From Rhodobacteraceae bacterium D3-12 (GTDB lineage: Bacteria > Pseudomonadota > Alphaproteobacteria > Rhodobacterales > Rhodobacteraceae), in contig CP104793.1 of the NCBI GenBank assembly GCA_025916135.1, forward strand, positions 124,001-188,000: 64,000 nucleotides of DNA, given 5' to 3'. This document shows, piece after piece, positions 33,960 to 43,141 of this stretch; position 1 is the first letter of the stretch, and every line of letters starts with the position of its first letter. A program made the position numbers and the translations under genes. A model generated the notes under the pieces. The model saw only the letters and a program-made list of their open reading frames with translations. It was not told the origin of the DNA and ran no database searches.

Positions 33960-34229
33960 CGCGGTCTCCTTTGACCTTGTTGATCCTATGCCAAACCCAT
34001 GTGGGGGCGCGGCGGCGACAGTCCAGTTTTTGTCCGGTTTTTCGCGCAATTTTCTGCGCGATTTTCCAAACGACAAATGCCCCCGTGGGCGCGACGCGCT
34101 GACGGGGGGCGATCCCGGGCAAAAGCCCAAGGGACCGGAAGCGTAAAGAATACTCCCGGAGTGTTGCGGGTGGATTTAGGGCGCGGGGCGCGCAGAGTCA
34201 ACCCTGCTTGCGGTTTGGGCCGCTTGCCG

Positions 34230-34266
34230 TTTGGCCCGATTGGCCGGTTTGGCCCGATTGGCCCGG
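34230..34266. repeat. 18-base tandem repeat
   Basis: Two nearly identical units (TTTGGCCCGATTGGCCGG at 34230-34247; a 19-base version at 34248-34266), with decayed partial units on both sides. It sits in the 320-base gap 33960-34279, 3' of the minus-strand hypothetical gene. The rest of that gap holds the ffh leader and no gene that I can see. Confidence 0.7.
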
Positions 34267-34279
34267 TTGGGTTTCGCCC

Positions 34280-34768
34280 CTAGTCTTTGACGCCAAGCCA
34301 GTCGTTGACCGCATTGGCGACGGTTCGCGGGCCGCGGCCGTTGGTGTAGTAGCTGTGCAGCGGTTCGTATTTGCCACCGGAAAACACCAGCGTCGGGCGG
34401 TGGAGCGTGCTGCCATTGTCCGAGCGCGTGGATTCAAGCACCGCGCGCTGCAGGCCGGCGAGGCCGTGGGTTTCTTCCTTGTGGCTGAGGATCGAGCGGC
34501 GGCGAATGACGATCAAGTCGCGCGAGCGGTCAAAGATGAATTGCAACCGTTTGACGAACAGCACGATCATCAGGAACCACAAACCGCCACCGAGCACGCC
34601 AAACATCAGGCCGAAACCGACCATGCCCCAGTCTTGGGCCGAAAACAGCGCGGCAAGGCCGATGCCGAGGAACAGCAGGAAACAGACCGACAGGATAATG
34701 CCGAAGAGCCACGGCACATGGTCGATGACAAGCTGTTCGGGGGTGTTTCGGGTGACTTTCATGGGCAT
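34280..34768 (-). CDS. Hypothetical two-helix membrane protein
   Basis: 162 residues from ATG 34768 (160 from 34762). Two adjacent membrane helices (VPWLFGIILSVCFLLFLGIGLAALF and MVGFGLMFGVLGGGLWFLMIVLFV) are followed by a ~90-residue soluble part with KRLQFIFDRSRDLIVIRRRSILSHKEETHGLAGLQRAVLES. This resembles bacterial PH-like membrane proteins that read lipid or membrane state, but no named family is certain. It ends with VANAVNDWLGVKD. Single gene, divergent from the next. Confidence 0.75.
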   Translation of the reverse strand: MPMKVTRNTPEQLVIDHVPWLFGIILSVCFLLFLGIGLAALFSAQDWGMVGFGLMFGVLGGGLWFLMIVLFVKRLQFIFDRSRDLIVIRRRSILSHKEETHGLAGLQRAVLESTRSDNGSTLHRPTLVFSGGKYEPLHSYYTNGRGPRTVANAVNDWLGVKD

Positions 34769-34898
34769 TCTTTGACAATTGATTTGCGGGAATGCGCGCA
34801 GGATAGGCGTTCTGCACTGTCTGTCGAGGGGCAATGTCCGGTTGCGGGGCGTGGCGTCCGCGCTAAACTGTTGGTGTTCTGGTGTGAAAGGGTACGGC

Positions 34899-36226
34899 AT
34901 GGAAGCGCTGGTTATCATTTTCGGTGAAATCCTGATTGCCTGCCTTATGCCGGTTTTCGCGCTGGCCGGGGCGTTGCTGGGCGCGGTGATCGAGCTTTTG
35001 GGGGCGGCGTTCGGCGGGGTGTTCGCGCTCTGGGCAGAACGGCGGCGAAACAAGCGGCAAAATATCGGGGAGCCCGCAGAGCCCGCAAAACCGCGCAAGC
35101 CGTTGATCCCGCGCAAGCTGTTGCATTGGGTCGCCGGGAGCTTGGGCGCGCTGGCGCTTGTTGGTGTGCTTGCCTCGCTCTTGTTCATGGAGCCGATATT
35201 GCGGTTTGTGATGGATAAGGCCGCGGCGCGCACCGGAGCGGTGGTGACGTTCGAGGCGGCGGAGGGCAACCTTTTGATGGGGCGCGTGGCGCTTTCCGGT
35301 GTTACGGCGAAGCGCGAGGGCGGCGCGCGCGTGGGCTTTGATATTCGCGCTGATTGGGCCAAGGCGGATGTTGTTTTGCTGAGCCTGCTGAGCGGAGCGC
35401 CCGAGATCGAATTGGGCGCGGCGCGGGGGTGAGCGGTTATGTGAGCCTGCCTGCGCCGGATAAGGATAAACCGAAACCGAAGACGAAAAAGCGCGCGTTT
35501 CGCATCAATGAGCTGAGCGTGAGCGATGTGGCGCTGGAGATCAGGCCGGAGGGAAAGCCGGCCTATCCCGTGACCATCAAGATGGCCGAAGTGGCCCCGC
35601 TGCGCAGTTCGCTGGCGCTGTTTGATCTGCTGTTCCGCTCGAATATGAGCGCCGAGATCGCGGGCCAGTCTATTGAGGTGGCAACGCGCAAGACATCGGA
35701 ACGCGGGCGCGAGACGCTTTGGCGGATGCGCGATGTCGAGGCCGACAAGCTGCGCCAAATCCTGCCGCGCGCGCCGCTGACATGGCTGGAAGGCGGGCGC
35801 GTGGATGTGGCCGTTACCGACAGCTGGGATTTGAGCGACGAGCGGATCGAGATGGACTGGCGCGTGACGATGGCTGGTATGGCGGTCAAGGTGCCCAAGG
35901 GGGCGGGGGCGACCCAGAAGCTGCTTGGCGCGGCGCTGGCGGGGGTTGTGAAAGCCAAGGGCGGCGATGCGGATTTCCACTATCGCCTGATGCTGGACGA
36001 GGGCGAGGTTTCGGCGCTGCGCAGTGGCGATCTTGATGCGTTTTGGGATGTGGTGCTGTCTGGGTTTCTGAAGGACGGGGCGAAGGCGGTGGCTGGCAAG
36101 GCGGCCGCCCCGGAGGCCGCCCCGGAGCCGGGGAGCGCCACGCAGGGCGAAGGAAAGCAGGGCAAGGTCAAAGGCGCGCTGGGCAAGGTGAAATCGCTTT
36201 TGAAACGGGACGCGCCCGAGGAGTGA
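34899..36226 (+). CDS. Hypothetical AsmA-like membrane protein, frameshifted as sequenced
   Basis: ATG 34899 begins MEALVIIFGEILIACLMPVFALAGALLGAVIELLG; a second helix (WVAGSLGALALVGVLASLLFM) precedes a domain with AAARTGAVVTFEAAEGNLLMGRVALSGVTA, reminiscent of the AsmA/TamB beta-layer repeats. The frame stops at 35432, but a second frame from 35354 continues with SGYVSLPAPDKDKPKPKTKKRAFRINELSVSDVALEI to 36226. One extra G in the G5 run 35425-35429 would fuse them into ~442 residues. The C-terminus is Ala/Lys/Gly-rich. Likely an envelope protein; function unknown. Confidence 0.72.
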
Positions 36227-36294
36227 TCCTCTATATTGCAAATCCGAACAGATAAGCGATGATTGGCGCAATTCTGTGAGGAGACGCGCAGCCG

Positions 36295-37224
36295 ATGGAC
36301 AATTGGGACGAGATCAGAACCGCCTATCACGTGGCCGAGGCGGGCACGGTGAGCGGTGCGGCGACGGTGCTGGGCGTGCATCATGCCACAGTGATCCGCC
36401 ATATCGACGCCTTGGAAGGGCGGCTGGGCGTGAAGCTGTTCCAGCGTCATGCGCGGGGGTACACGCCGACCGAAGCGGGCGAGGATCTGTTGCGTGTGGC
36501 ACGCACCACGGATGACCAGTTCGCCCAGTTGGCCGGGCGGATCAAGGGCCGGGGCGAGGATGTTTCGGGCGAATTGTTGGTCACGGCATTGGCCGAGGTG
36601 ACGCCGGTTTTGGCGCGTGCGTTGGCGGAGTTTCAATGCGCGCATCCCGCGCTTGTCGTGCGATTGTTATCGGGTGACCGGTTGTTCCGGCTGGAATACG
36701 GCGAAGCGCATGTTGCCGTGCGCGCCAGCGCCGAAGCGCCGGGGGAGCCGGACAACGTGGTTCAGCGGCTGATGCGGATGGAGGTGGGAATGTATGCCAG
36801 CCCCGACTATCTGGCGCGCCATGGCACGCCCAAGGGGCTAGACGATCTGAAGGCGCATACGTTTATCGGGCCGGACAATTTGGACTCGCGCGCGCCGTTT
36901 TTTGAGTGGCTGCGGCGGGAGTTGCCTGAGGTGCGGATGTCGTTCCGCACGGATGATCACCGCGCCCATGAACAGGCCGTTTTCGCGGGGGCCGGGATTG
37001 GGTTTCTGCCGCGCAGCGAGGCGGCGCGGTTTGGTAAATTGCACGAGGTCATGCCGCCGCTTCAGGAGTGGGGTGTGCCGCTCTGGCTGGTCACGCATAT
37101 GGACTTGCACCGCACCGCCAAGGTGCAGGCGCTGCTGCGGTTTCTGAAGGCCCGGATGCAGGACGGGACATTTGCGGCGGTGCCAGACGGGCAGCAGGCC
37201 GAGACGCGGGATGTAAAAGAATGA
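36295..37224 (+). CDS. LysR-family transcriptional regulator
   Basis: 309 residues. N-terminal helix-turn-helix WDEIRTAYHVAEAGTVSGAATVLGVHHATVIRHIDALEGRLGVKLFQRHARGYTPTEAG is typical; the effector domain spans about 90-300. GTGAGGAG precedes the ATG. It overlaps by four bases with the EamA transporter gene (ATGA at 37221), so it is co-transcribed with it rather than divergent as is usual for LysR systems. Confidence 0.93.
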   Translation: MDNWDEIRTAYHVAEAGTVSGAATVLGVHHATVIRHIDALEGRLGVKLFQRHARGYTPTEAGEDLLRVARTTDDQFAQLAGRIKGRGEDVSGELLVTALAEVTPVLARALAEFQCAHPALVVRLLSGDRLFRLEYGEAHVAVRASAEAPGEPDNVVQRLMRMEVGMYASPDYLARHGTPKGLDDLKAHTFIGPDNLDSRAPFFEWLRRELPEVRMSFRTDDHRAHEQAVFAGAGIGFLPRSEAARFGKLHEVMPPLQEWGVPLWLVTHMDLHRTAKVQALLRFLKARMQDGTFAAVPDGQQAETRDVKE

Positions 37225-38105
37225 CGCCGTCGCAGAGTGGACATCTGGCGATGCTGGCATTTTCGGCACTGGTGGCCGGGTCATTCTCGCTTGGGGCGAT
37301 GGCGGCGCCGCATATTGCGCCCGCAGCGTTGAACGCGCCGCGGTTCTTGCTGGCGGCGGTGCTGGTGGGCGCGGCGGCCTTGGCCACAACCGGCTTGCCG
37401 CGCGAGGCGGCGCGCGCACCGTGGCGGTATTTCGTGCTTGGCGGCACCTTTGCGGCCTATTTCGTGCTGATGTTCGAAGGGCTCAAGACCGCGCCGGCGG
37501 TGTCGGCGGCGGCGGTGTTCACGCTGACGCCGCTGATCACGGCGGCGGTCGGCTATGTATTATTGCGCCAAGTCACCACGCCGCGCATGGCGCTGGCCTT
37601 GAGCCTTGGGGCGCTGGGCGCGATCTGGGTGATTTTTCGCGGTGACTGGGCGGCGTTGCGGGCGTTCGAGATCGGGCGGGGCGAGGCGATCTACTTTGTC
37701 GGCTGCATCGCGCATGCGTTCTATACGCCATTGGTGCGCTTGCTGAACCGGGGAGAAGCGCCGGTGGTGTTCACCTTTGGCATGCTGGTCGCGGGGGGAA
37801 TTGTCGTGACCGCCTATGGCTGGAGCGATATTCGCGCCACCGATTGGGCGGCTTTGCCGGGGATCGTGTGGATCACATTGGTTTATATCGCGGTGTTTGC
37901 CAGCGCGATGACCTTTGTGTTGCTGCAATTTGCGACGCTGCGCCTGCCGTCGGCCAAGGTGATGGCCTATACGTATCTTACGCCGTCGTGGGTGATCGTG
38001 TGGGAATTCGCGCTGGGCCATGCGGTGCCGCCGGGGCTGGTGCTGGTCGGGGTGGCGGTGACGGTGGTGGCGCTGTTGATCCTGCTCAAGGATGAGGAGC
38101 ACTGA
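37221..38105 (+). CDS. EamA-family drug/metabolite transporter
   Basis: 294 residues with ten predicted helices in two EamA repeats: ALNAPRFLLAAVLVGAAAL and later YFVGCIAHAFYTPLVRLLNRG, with YTYLTPSWVIVWEFALGHAVPPGLVLVGVAVTVVALLILL at the end. These inner-membrane carriers export metabolites or amino acids; the substrate is unknown. Translation is coupled to the LysR gene. Confidence 0.92.
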   Translation: MTPSQSGHLAMLAFSALVAGSFSLGAMAAPHIAPAALNAPRFLLAAVLVGAAALATTGLPREAARAPWRYFVLGGTFAAYFVLMFEGLKTAPAVSAAAVFTLTPLITAAVGYVLLRQVTTPRMALALSLGALGAIWVIFRGDWAALRAFEIGRGEAIYFVGCIAHAFYTPLVRLLNRGEAPVVFTFGMLVAGGIVVTAYGWSDIRATDWAALPGIVWITLVYIAVFASAMTFVLLQFATLRLPSAKVMAYTYLTPSWVIVWEFALGHAVPPGLVLVGVAVTVVALLILLKDEEH

Positions 38106-38117
38106 GAGCGCAGAGCG

Positions 38118-38453
38118 TCAGGCGGTGTCGCCCTCGTCCAGCTCGTTCGCCAGGAACCGCTCGAATGCGTCGAGGTTGACCGGCTCGAATTGGCCAAAGC
38201 CCTGCATCCAGACCGAGGCGTCGCGCATGGCGTCGGGTTCGAGCTTGCACCATTTCACGCGCCCGCGCTTTTCCTGCGAAATCAACCCGGCGCGGGTGAG
38301 GATGCCGAGGTGTTTGGAAATCGCGGCGAGGCTCATCTCAAACGGGTCGGCCACGTCGGTGACCGCCATGTCATCTTCGAGAAGCATGGTCAGGATCGCC
38401 CGGCGCGTGGGATCGGCCAGCGCGGCAAAAGTGGCATCTAGCGTGTCGCTCAT
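38118..38453 (-). CDS. ArsR-family transcriptional regulator
   Basis: 111 residues from ATG 38453. The winged helix MSDTLDATFAALADPTRRAILTMLLEDDMAVTDVADPFEMSLAAISKHLGILTRAGLI is of the ArsR type without metal-binding Cys pairs (ELCVC absent), so it probably senses something other than metal. Such regulators usually sit with an SRPBCC/AHSA1 gene; none follows here, since a convergent transporter is next. A perfect inverted repeat lies 31 bases upstream. Confidence 0.92.
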   Translation of the reverse strand: MSDTLDATFAALADPTRRAILTMLLEDDMAVTDVADPFEMSLAAISKHLGILTRAGLISQEKRGRVKWCKLEPDAMRDASVWMQGFGQFEPVNLDAFERFLANELDEGDTA

Positions 38454-38483
38454 GCGCCCATTTGCGCGCATCACAGAAAATCG

Positions 38484-38499
38484 TCAACCTTTTGGTTGA
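38484..38499. promoter_or_regulatory. Probable ArsR autoregulatory operator
   Basis: TCAACC (38484-38489), TTTT, GGTTGA (38494-38499): a perfect 6-bp inverted repeat in the gap between arsR and atpI, followed by TATACC. The sequence type is common ahead of ArsR genes of this class. Confidence 0.65.
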
Positions 38500-38682
38500 A
38501 TATACCAATGCGACGGCGTTGGCGCTAACAGCGGGTGTGGTGCGGCGTTCTGGTGTTTTTGGTTTGGTGAATATGCGATTAAAAACAATTGCTTGCGCTG
38601 GAAGGGGGCCGCGAGTCTGCGTGCTTGACTCTGCACCCCGCCCCACATAGCAAAGGCGCAATCGTCAGGTGGGGGGAAACCC

Positions 38683-39018
38683 ATGTCCGAGCCCGGTCCC
38701 GAAGAGCGTCTAAAGCAGCTTGAAGAGAAGATCGCGGCAGCCAAAAAGGCAGAGGACGTAACCCGCCATCAGGACGAGCACTATTCCAAGGCCCAGCAGG
38801 GGTGGCGGATGGTGATCGAGATGGTGGCCGGTGTTCTGATCGGTTTTGGCATGGGGTACGGGCTGGATAGCCTGTTCGGGACGCTCCCGATCTTCCTCGT
38901 GGTGTTTACATTGCTGGGCTTTATTGCCGGTGTCCGCGTCATGATGCGAACCGCGCAGGAGTTTCAGGCGAAAGAATTGGGCGAAAGCCCGCACGAAGAC
39001 GAAAACGAAGGGGTTTAG
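38683..39018 (+). CDS. atpI: ATP synthase protein I
   Basis: 111 residues. Two helices (MVIEMVAGVLIGFGMGYGLDSLF and LPIFLVVFTLLGFIAGVRVMMRT) preceded by a charged, coiled N-terminus EERLKQLEEKIAAAKKAED. AtpI helps assemble the c-ring. First gene of the F0 operon, three bases ahead of atpB. Confidence 0.95.
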   Translation: MSEPGPEERLKQLEEKIAAAKKAEDVTRHQDEHYSKAQQGWRMVIEMVAGVLIGFGMGYGLDSLFGTLPIFLVVFTLLGFIAGVRVMMRTAQEFQAKELGESPHEDENEGV

Positions 39019-39021
39019 ACC

Positions 39022-39804
39022 GTGGCAACCGATACGCACAGCACAGAAGCCGCAGCCCATGGTGCCGAAGGTGGCTCGGGGTTGGTTTTTCATCCGCTGG
39101 ACCAGTTCATCGTGAAGCCGCTGTTCGGTGACGGCCCGGTTGGGTTGTTTACCGTGACCAACGTGACGCTTTGGATGGCGCTGACGATTGTGGCGATTTT
39201 CCTGATGCTGGTGGTTGGCACGTCGCGCCGCGCCATCGTGCCGTCGCGCTCGCAGTCGGTGGCTGAGCTGGCCTATGGCTTTATCTATAAGATGGTTGAG
39301 GACGTGACCGGCAAGGATGGTCTGAAATACTTCCCGTATATCATGACGCTGTTCCTGTTCATTGTCTTTGCCAACTTCCTCGGGTTGTTGCCGATGGCCT
39401 TTACCACGACCAGCCATATTGCCGTGACCGCGGTTATGGCGGTTGCTGTTTTCCTCGCTGTGACGATCATCGGGTTTGTGAAAAACGGTGTTGGCTTCCT
39501 CGGTCTCTTCTGGGTGTCGAGCGCGCCGCTGGTGTTGCGCCCCATTCTGGCTCTGATCGAGGTGATCTCTTACTTCGTGCGCCCGGTCAGCCATTCGATC
39601 CGGCTTGCGGGCAACATGATGGCCGGCCACGCCGTGATCAAAGTGTTTGCGGCCTTTGCCGCGCTGCTGGCGATCTCGCCTTTCGCGATCCTTGCGATCT
39701 CGGCGATCTATGCGCTTGAGGTGCTGGTGGCCTTTATTCAGGCCTATGTCTTTACCATTCTGACGTGCGTTTACCTGAAGGACGCGCTGCATCCGAGCCA
39801 CTAA
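39022..39804 (+). CDS. atpB: F0F1 ATP synthase subunit a
   Basis: 260 residues, starting at GTG 39022. Hallmarks are the conserved Arg in [24 protein letters not shown] and the final helix [28 protein letters not shown]. It forms the proton half-channels next to the c-ring. A hairpin follows before atpE. Confidence 0.97.
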   Translation: MATDTHSTEAAAHGAEGGSGLVFHPLDQFIVKPLFGDGPVGLFTVTNVTLWMALTIVAIFLMLVVGTSRRAIVPSRSQSVAELAYGFIYKMVEDVTGKDGLKYFPYIMTLFLFIVFANFLGLLPMAFTTTSHIAVTAVMAVAVFLAVTIIGFVKNGVGFLGLFWVSSAPLVLRPILALIEVISYFVRPVSHSIRLAGNMMAGHAVIKVFAAFAALLAISPFAILAISAIYALEVLVAFIQAYVFTILTCVYLKDALHPSH

Positions 39805-39827
39805 GGGGTCGGAGCGAACCAAACGAC

Positions 39828-39847
39828 GGTGCGCCGGTTGGCGCACC
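39828..39847 (+). other. Hairpin atpB-atpE
   Basis: GGTGCGCC (39828-39835) and GGCGCACC (39840-39847) pair perfectly around a GGTT tetraloop, 48 bases before the atpE start. A likely block to 5' decay or site of processing ahead of the highly translated atpE cistron. Confidence 0.65.
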
Positions 39848-39894
39848 CCCGAAACGACTGAAATGAACGCAATTCCAACGTAAGGAGAAATCAA

Positions 39895-40131
39895 ATGGAA
39901 GGCGATATCGCACAAATGGGTCAATTCATCGGCGCAGGCCTGGCATCCATCGGTATGGGTGGCGCAGCTGTCGGTGTGGGCAATGTTGTTGGCAACTTCC
40001 TGTCGGGCGCTCTGCGTAACCCGTCGGCTGCTGGTGGCCAAACCGCGACCATGTTCATCGGCATCGCGTTTGCGGAAGCTCTGGGGATCTTCTCGTTCCT
40101 CGTCGCGCTTCTGCTGATGTTCGCCGTCTAA
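39895..40131 (+). CDS. atpE: F0F1 ATP synthase subunit c
   Basis: 78 residues, two helices. The polar loop region reads [10 protein letters not shown] and the proton-binding Glu is in [21 protein letters not shown]. It forms the rotating c-ring, needed in ~10-15 copies per enzyme. GTAAGGAGAAATCAA gives a strong ribosome-binding site. The cistron is bracketed by two hairpins. Confidence 0.97.
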   Translation: MEGDIAQMGQFIGAGLASIGMGGAAVGVGNVVGNFLSGALRNPSAAGGQTATMFIGIAFAEALGIFSFLVALLLMFAV

Positions 40132-40153
40132 ACCTTACGGACCATCCTTACGC

Positions 40154-40185
40154 TCGGGTGGGCCGTAAATAGACGGTCCACCCGA
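40154..40185 (+). other. 13-bp hairpin atpE-atpF'
   Basis: 40154-40166 pairs with 40173-40185 (TCGGGTGGGCCGT with ACGGTCCACCCGA; one G-U pair) around a 6-base loop. It starts 22 bases after the atpE stop and has no T-run, fitting a 3' stabiliser of an atpE mRNA segment. Confidence 0.72.
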
Positions 40186-40214
40186 TGTAATCCCGGTTCG
40201 AGGAGGACGACGAC

Positions 40215-40766
40215 ATGGCAACCCAAACAAATGGGGCCGAAGTGACCAGTGCCTGCCTTAACGAGGTAGGCGGCGCGATCGGTATGCCGCAGCTTTGCGG
40301 CGAATGGATGGGCAACCAGATTTTCTGGCTGGTCGTCGCGCTTGTGGTGATCTTCTTCATCTTGTCGCGCGTAGCACTGCCGCGGATTGCGTCGGTGTTG
40401 GCAGAGCGTCAGGGCACGATCACCAATGATATTGCAGCGGCAGAAGACCTGAAGCAGAAGGCTCTGGACGCTGAAGACGCCTATAACAAGGCATTGGCAG
40501 ACGCGCGGGCGGAAGCAAACCGTATCGTCGGGGAAGCCAAGGCCGAGATGCAGGCTGATCTGGATACGGAAATCGCCAAGGCGGACGCTCAGATTGCGGC
40601 CAAGGCGGCGGAAAGCGGCAAGGTGATCGAAGAGATCCGTGCCGGTGCATTGGACGCGGTTAAAGTCGTGGCCAAAGACGCAGCCAAAGACATCGTTGCG
40701 GCGATGGGCGGCAAAGCCGATGCCAAGACGATCACATCGGCCGTCACGGCCAGAATGAAGGGGTAA
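40215..40766 (+). CDS. atpF': F0F1 ATP synthase subunit b' (AtpF2)
   Basis: 183 residues. A polar N-terminal segment with two Cys, then the membrane helix [20 protein letters not shown] and a long charged helix ([42 protein letters not shown]). It forms a heterodimeric peripheral stalk with the b subunit, as in photosynthetic and related bacteria. GAGGAGGACGAC precedes the ATG. Confidence 0.94.
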   Translation: MATQTNGAEVTSACLNEVGGAIGMPQLCGEWMGNQIFWLVVALVVIFFILSRVALPRIASVLAERQGTITNDIAAAEDLKQKALDAEDAYNKALADARAEANRIVGEAKAEMQADLDTEIAKADAQIAAKAAESGKVIEEIRAGALDAVKVVAKDAAKDIVAAMGGKADAKTITSAVTARMKG

Positions 40767-40771
40767 GAGAC

Positions 40772-41332
40772 ATGCGGAGCATAGCAACACTCATCGCCCT
40801 TTTGACGGCAAGCCCGGCGTTTGCTGCTGGTGGCGGGGCGTTTGTCTCGCTGGCCAACACGGATTTCGTGGTTCTGATCGCGTTCATCGTGTTCCTTGCT
40901 GTGCTGGTCTATTTCAAGGTGCCCGGCATGATCGGTGGCTTGTTGGACAAGCGTGCCGAAGGCATTCAGGACGAGTTGAACGAGGCGCGTAAGCTGCGTG
41001 AAGAGGCCCAGAGCGTTCTGGCGTCCTATGAGCGCAAGCAAAAGGAAGTGGCGGCGCAATCCGAGCGGATCGTGGCCCACGCCAAAGAAGAAGCGCGTCT
41101 TGCGGCGGAGCAGGCCAAGGAAGATCTGAAGACCTCGATTGCGCGCCGGTTGGCCGCGGCAGAGGATCAGATCGCCAGCGCCGAAGCTGCTGCTGTGAAG
41201 GAAGTTCGCGATCAGGCGGTTAACGTCGCGATTGCTGCGGCGAAGGACGTGATCGCCAAGCAGATGACCGCGGCGAACGGCAACAAGCTGATCGACGACG
41301 CCATCGCGGATGTACAAACCAAGCTGCATTGA
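40772..41332 (+). CDS. atpF: F0F1 ATP synthase subunit b
   Basis: 186 residues. An N-terminal signal-like helix MRSIATLIALLTASPAFAAGG is followed by the membrane helix VVLIAFIVFLAVLVYFKVPGMI and a long coiled coil with LDKRAEGIQDELNEARKLREEAQSVLASYERKQKEVAAQ. Partner of b' in the stalk. Last gene of the F0 operon, followed by a terminator; F1 genes are elsewhere. Confidence 0.95.
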   Translation: MRSIATLIALLTASPAFAAGGGAFVSLANTDFVVLIAFIVFLAVLVYFKVPGMIGGLLDKRAEGIQDELNEARKLREEAQSVLASYERKQKEVAAQSERIVAHAKEEARLAAEQAKEDLKTSIARRLAAAEDQIASAEAAAVKEVRDQAVNVAIAAAKDVIAKQMTAANGNKLIDDAIADVQTKLH

Positions 41333-41375
41333 TTGCAGACGGTGGGGGCTTGACCCGGTACAATGAAAAGAAGCG

Positions 41376-41404
41376 CCCCGGACCGGAAACGGTTCCGGGG
41401 TTTT
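41376..41404 (+). terminator. F0 operon terminator
   Basis: CCCCGGACCG (41376-41385) pairs with CGGTTCCGGGG (41390-41400) with one bulged T and a GAAA tetraloop, followed by TTTT (41401-41404). Confidence 0.85.
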
Positions 41405-41455
41405 CATTTGGGATGCTCTGGTTCTTTTTGGACGCGGGATTGCGGTGGCGGGCCG

Positions 41456-41995
41456 TTAACAAGACATGGTGTGGACCAATAACGCGGTTTGCAGCCGGGT
41501 TTGTTCATCGACGCAGGCGGCATAGCTGAGCAGAATTTCAATGTCCGCCGGTGTCCAACTGCGCGGGGAGCTTTGGACCGCACAGAGTGCGCCGATGGGG
41601 TCGTTGAGGGCGTCATGGATCGGCACGCCGAGATAGGCGCGCACGCCCAGATCGGGGATTGCAAGATTCTCGCGTACGCGGGTGTCATCCGAGGCGTCTT
41701 CGACGATCAGCGGGCAATTGTCACGTTTGACCAACCGGCAGAAAGAATGGCTGAGCGGGATTTGACGTTTCTCGGCCCAAACCGCGGGAAGGCCGATCTG
41801 ACTGGTAAAAAACTGGCGGTCCTTTTCCTCCTGCACGATCGAGATGAGCGAGATCGGCACGTCGATTGTGAGGGTGGTCAGGCGTGTGAACCGATCATAA
41901 GCTTCGGTTTCGCACCCGTCGACAATTCCGATGTCAAACAAATTGGGCGAGGAACCGAGTTGTTGCTCGGAGGGAAAGGTAACATCGATTGTCAT
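41456..41995 (-). CDS. GAF domain protein
   Basis: 179 residues, essentially one GAF domain: ETEAYDRFTRLTTLTIDVPISLISIVQEEKDRQFFTSQIGLP, SHSFCRLVKRDNCPLIVEDASDDTRVRENLAI, VRAYLGVPIHDALNDPIGALCAVQSSPRSWTPADIEIL. Cys in SHSFC could hold a ligand or chromophore, though this pattern is common in ligand-binding GAFs. No output domain is attached, so it may act on a partner. GGAG lies before the ATG. Single gene. Confidence 0.88.
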   Translation of the reverse strand: MTIDVTFPSEQQLGSSPNLFDIGIVDGCETEAYDRFTRLTTLTIDVPISLISIVQEEKDRQFFTSQIGLPAVWAEKRQIPLSHSFCRLVKRDNCPLIVEDASDDTRVRENLAIPDLGVRAYLGVPIHDALNDPIGALCAVQSSPRSWTPADIEILLSYAACVDEQTRLQTALLVHTMSC

Positions 41996-42079
41996 TTAAA
42001 GCTCCGTAAGACAGCGGTTTTGACACGATGCCCCGAAAGCTCTTTAGAAATCGTAAATTCACATTTTCTTCACGTATTC

Positions 42080-42910
42080 TCAACGAGATAGCGTGGTTGC
42101 GGGCAAGCCCGAGGCCGTCCGGTCAGCGGGTTGTTTGAGGGCCGGGCCCGGCGTGGTCGATTGCTGGCGGGCGATCATGTCGTTCTGCTCGGCCTTGCGC
42201 TGAGCGGCGAGGGCGGCGCCGACGTAGTCGAGGTGGGTTTCAACGGCGGCGCGGGCGCCGATGCCGTCGCGCAGTTGAATGGCGGCGTTGATCGCCTTGT
42301 GCTGGTCGAGCAGGTCGGCGCGCCCGGATGGTTCGAGGAACATCTGAGCGCGGTTATAGAACACGCCGCCGCTGAGCAGGTCATACATTGAGCGCATCAT
42401 ATGCAGCATGACCACGTTGTGAGACGCGTCGATGATCGCGAGGTGAAAGGCGGTGTCGAGCGCGGCTTCTTTTTCGGCATTGGGGGGCGTGGCGGCGTGG
42501 GCGGCGACCATCTGCTGGCAGGCTGTGTCGATCACCTGCAGGTCGAGATCGGAGCCATAGCGGGCGGCCCGCTCGGCGGCGAGGCCTTCCATGTCGCGTC
42601 GAAAGCTGAGGTAGTCGGCGGCGGCCTCGGTATGTTCGCTGAACAGGCGCACGAGGGCGGGCGAGAAGGCCGAGCCAAGCACATCAGCCACAAAGATGCC
42701 CGACCCGGCCCGCGAGGTCAGCAGGCCGGAGGCCTGAAGCTCGGCAATGGCTTCGCGCAGGGACGGGCGGGAGACGCCGAGCTTTTCGCTGAGCTCGCGT
42801 TCGGAGGGGAGGCGCTCTCCGGCGTGGAGAATGCCGCGCAGAATCAGCAGTTCGATCTGACGCACGACAGTGGTTGAGAGTTTTTCCGGGTGGATCGGTT
42901 GAAACGGCAT
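42080..42910 (-). CDS. GntR-family regulator, FadR/FCD subgroup
   Basis: 276 residues. The winged helix ERLPSERELSEKLGVSRPSLREAIAELQASGLLTSRAGSGIFVADV is followed by an FCD ligand domain with FHLAIIDASHNVVMLHMMRSMYDLL and the metal-binding His in DQHKAINAAIQLRD. FCD regulators respond to carboxylates and related metabolites. Its place beside the HIU hydrolase gene and ahead of the purine cluster suggests a ureide or purine-derived ligand (inference). The C-terminal 25 residues are a low-complexity tail. Confidence 0.92.
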   Translation of the reverse strand: MPFQPIHPEKLSTTVVRQIELLILRGILHAGERLPSERELSEKLGVSRPSLREAIAELQASGLLTSRAGSGIFVADVLGSAFSPALVRLFSEHTEAAADYLSFRRDMEGLAAERAARYGSDLDLQVIDTACQQMVAAHAATPPNAEKEAALDTAFHLAIIDASHNVVMLHMMRSMYDLLSGGVFYNRAQMFLEPSGRADLLDQHKAINAAIQLRDGIGARAAVETHLDYVGAALAAQRKAEQNDMIARQQSTTPGPALKQPADRTASGLPATTLSR

Positions 42911-42929
42911 GTTGCGCCCTTTGCTGAAT

Positions 42930-42948
42930 TGGTAAGATGATATGACCA
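42930..42948. promoter_or_regulatory. Candidate FadR-type operator
   Basis: TGGT (42930-42933) and ACCA (42945-42948) form the ends of a 19-base imperfect dyad (TGGTAAGATGATATGACCA) with AT/AT inside, 20 bases upstream of the gntR start. GntR/FadR sites often have TGGT/ACCA ends, but the spacing here is longer than the classical one. Confidence 0.4.
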
Positions 42949-43141
42949 GAGGCGGGGCGCTTCAAGGGTGCGCAAGGGTGTTGGACATTTGCGCGCGCGA
43001 GGCCAATGGTGAAACGCGTATTTTTGCCGAGAAAGAAAACAGGCGCGATTTTCAGGTCCGGTTTGAAAGTGATCGGCTGTCTGGAGGCTTGGGTCGGGGC
43101 AGAAATGCGGGCAGAGTGGGGCCAAGCATAGGAGGCATGGC

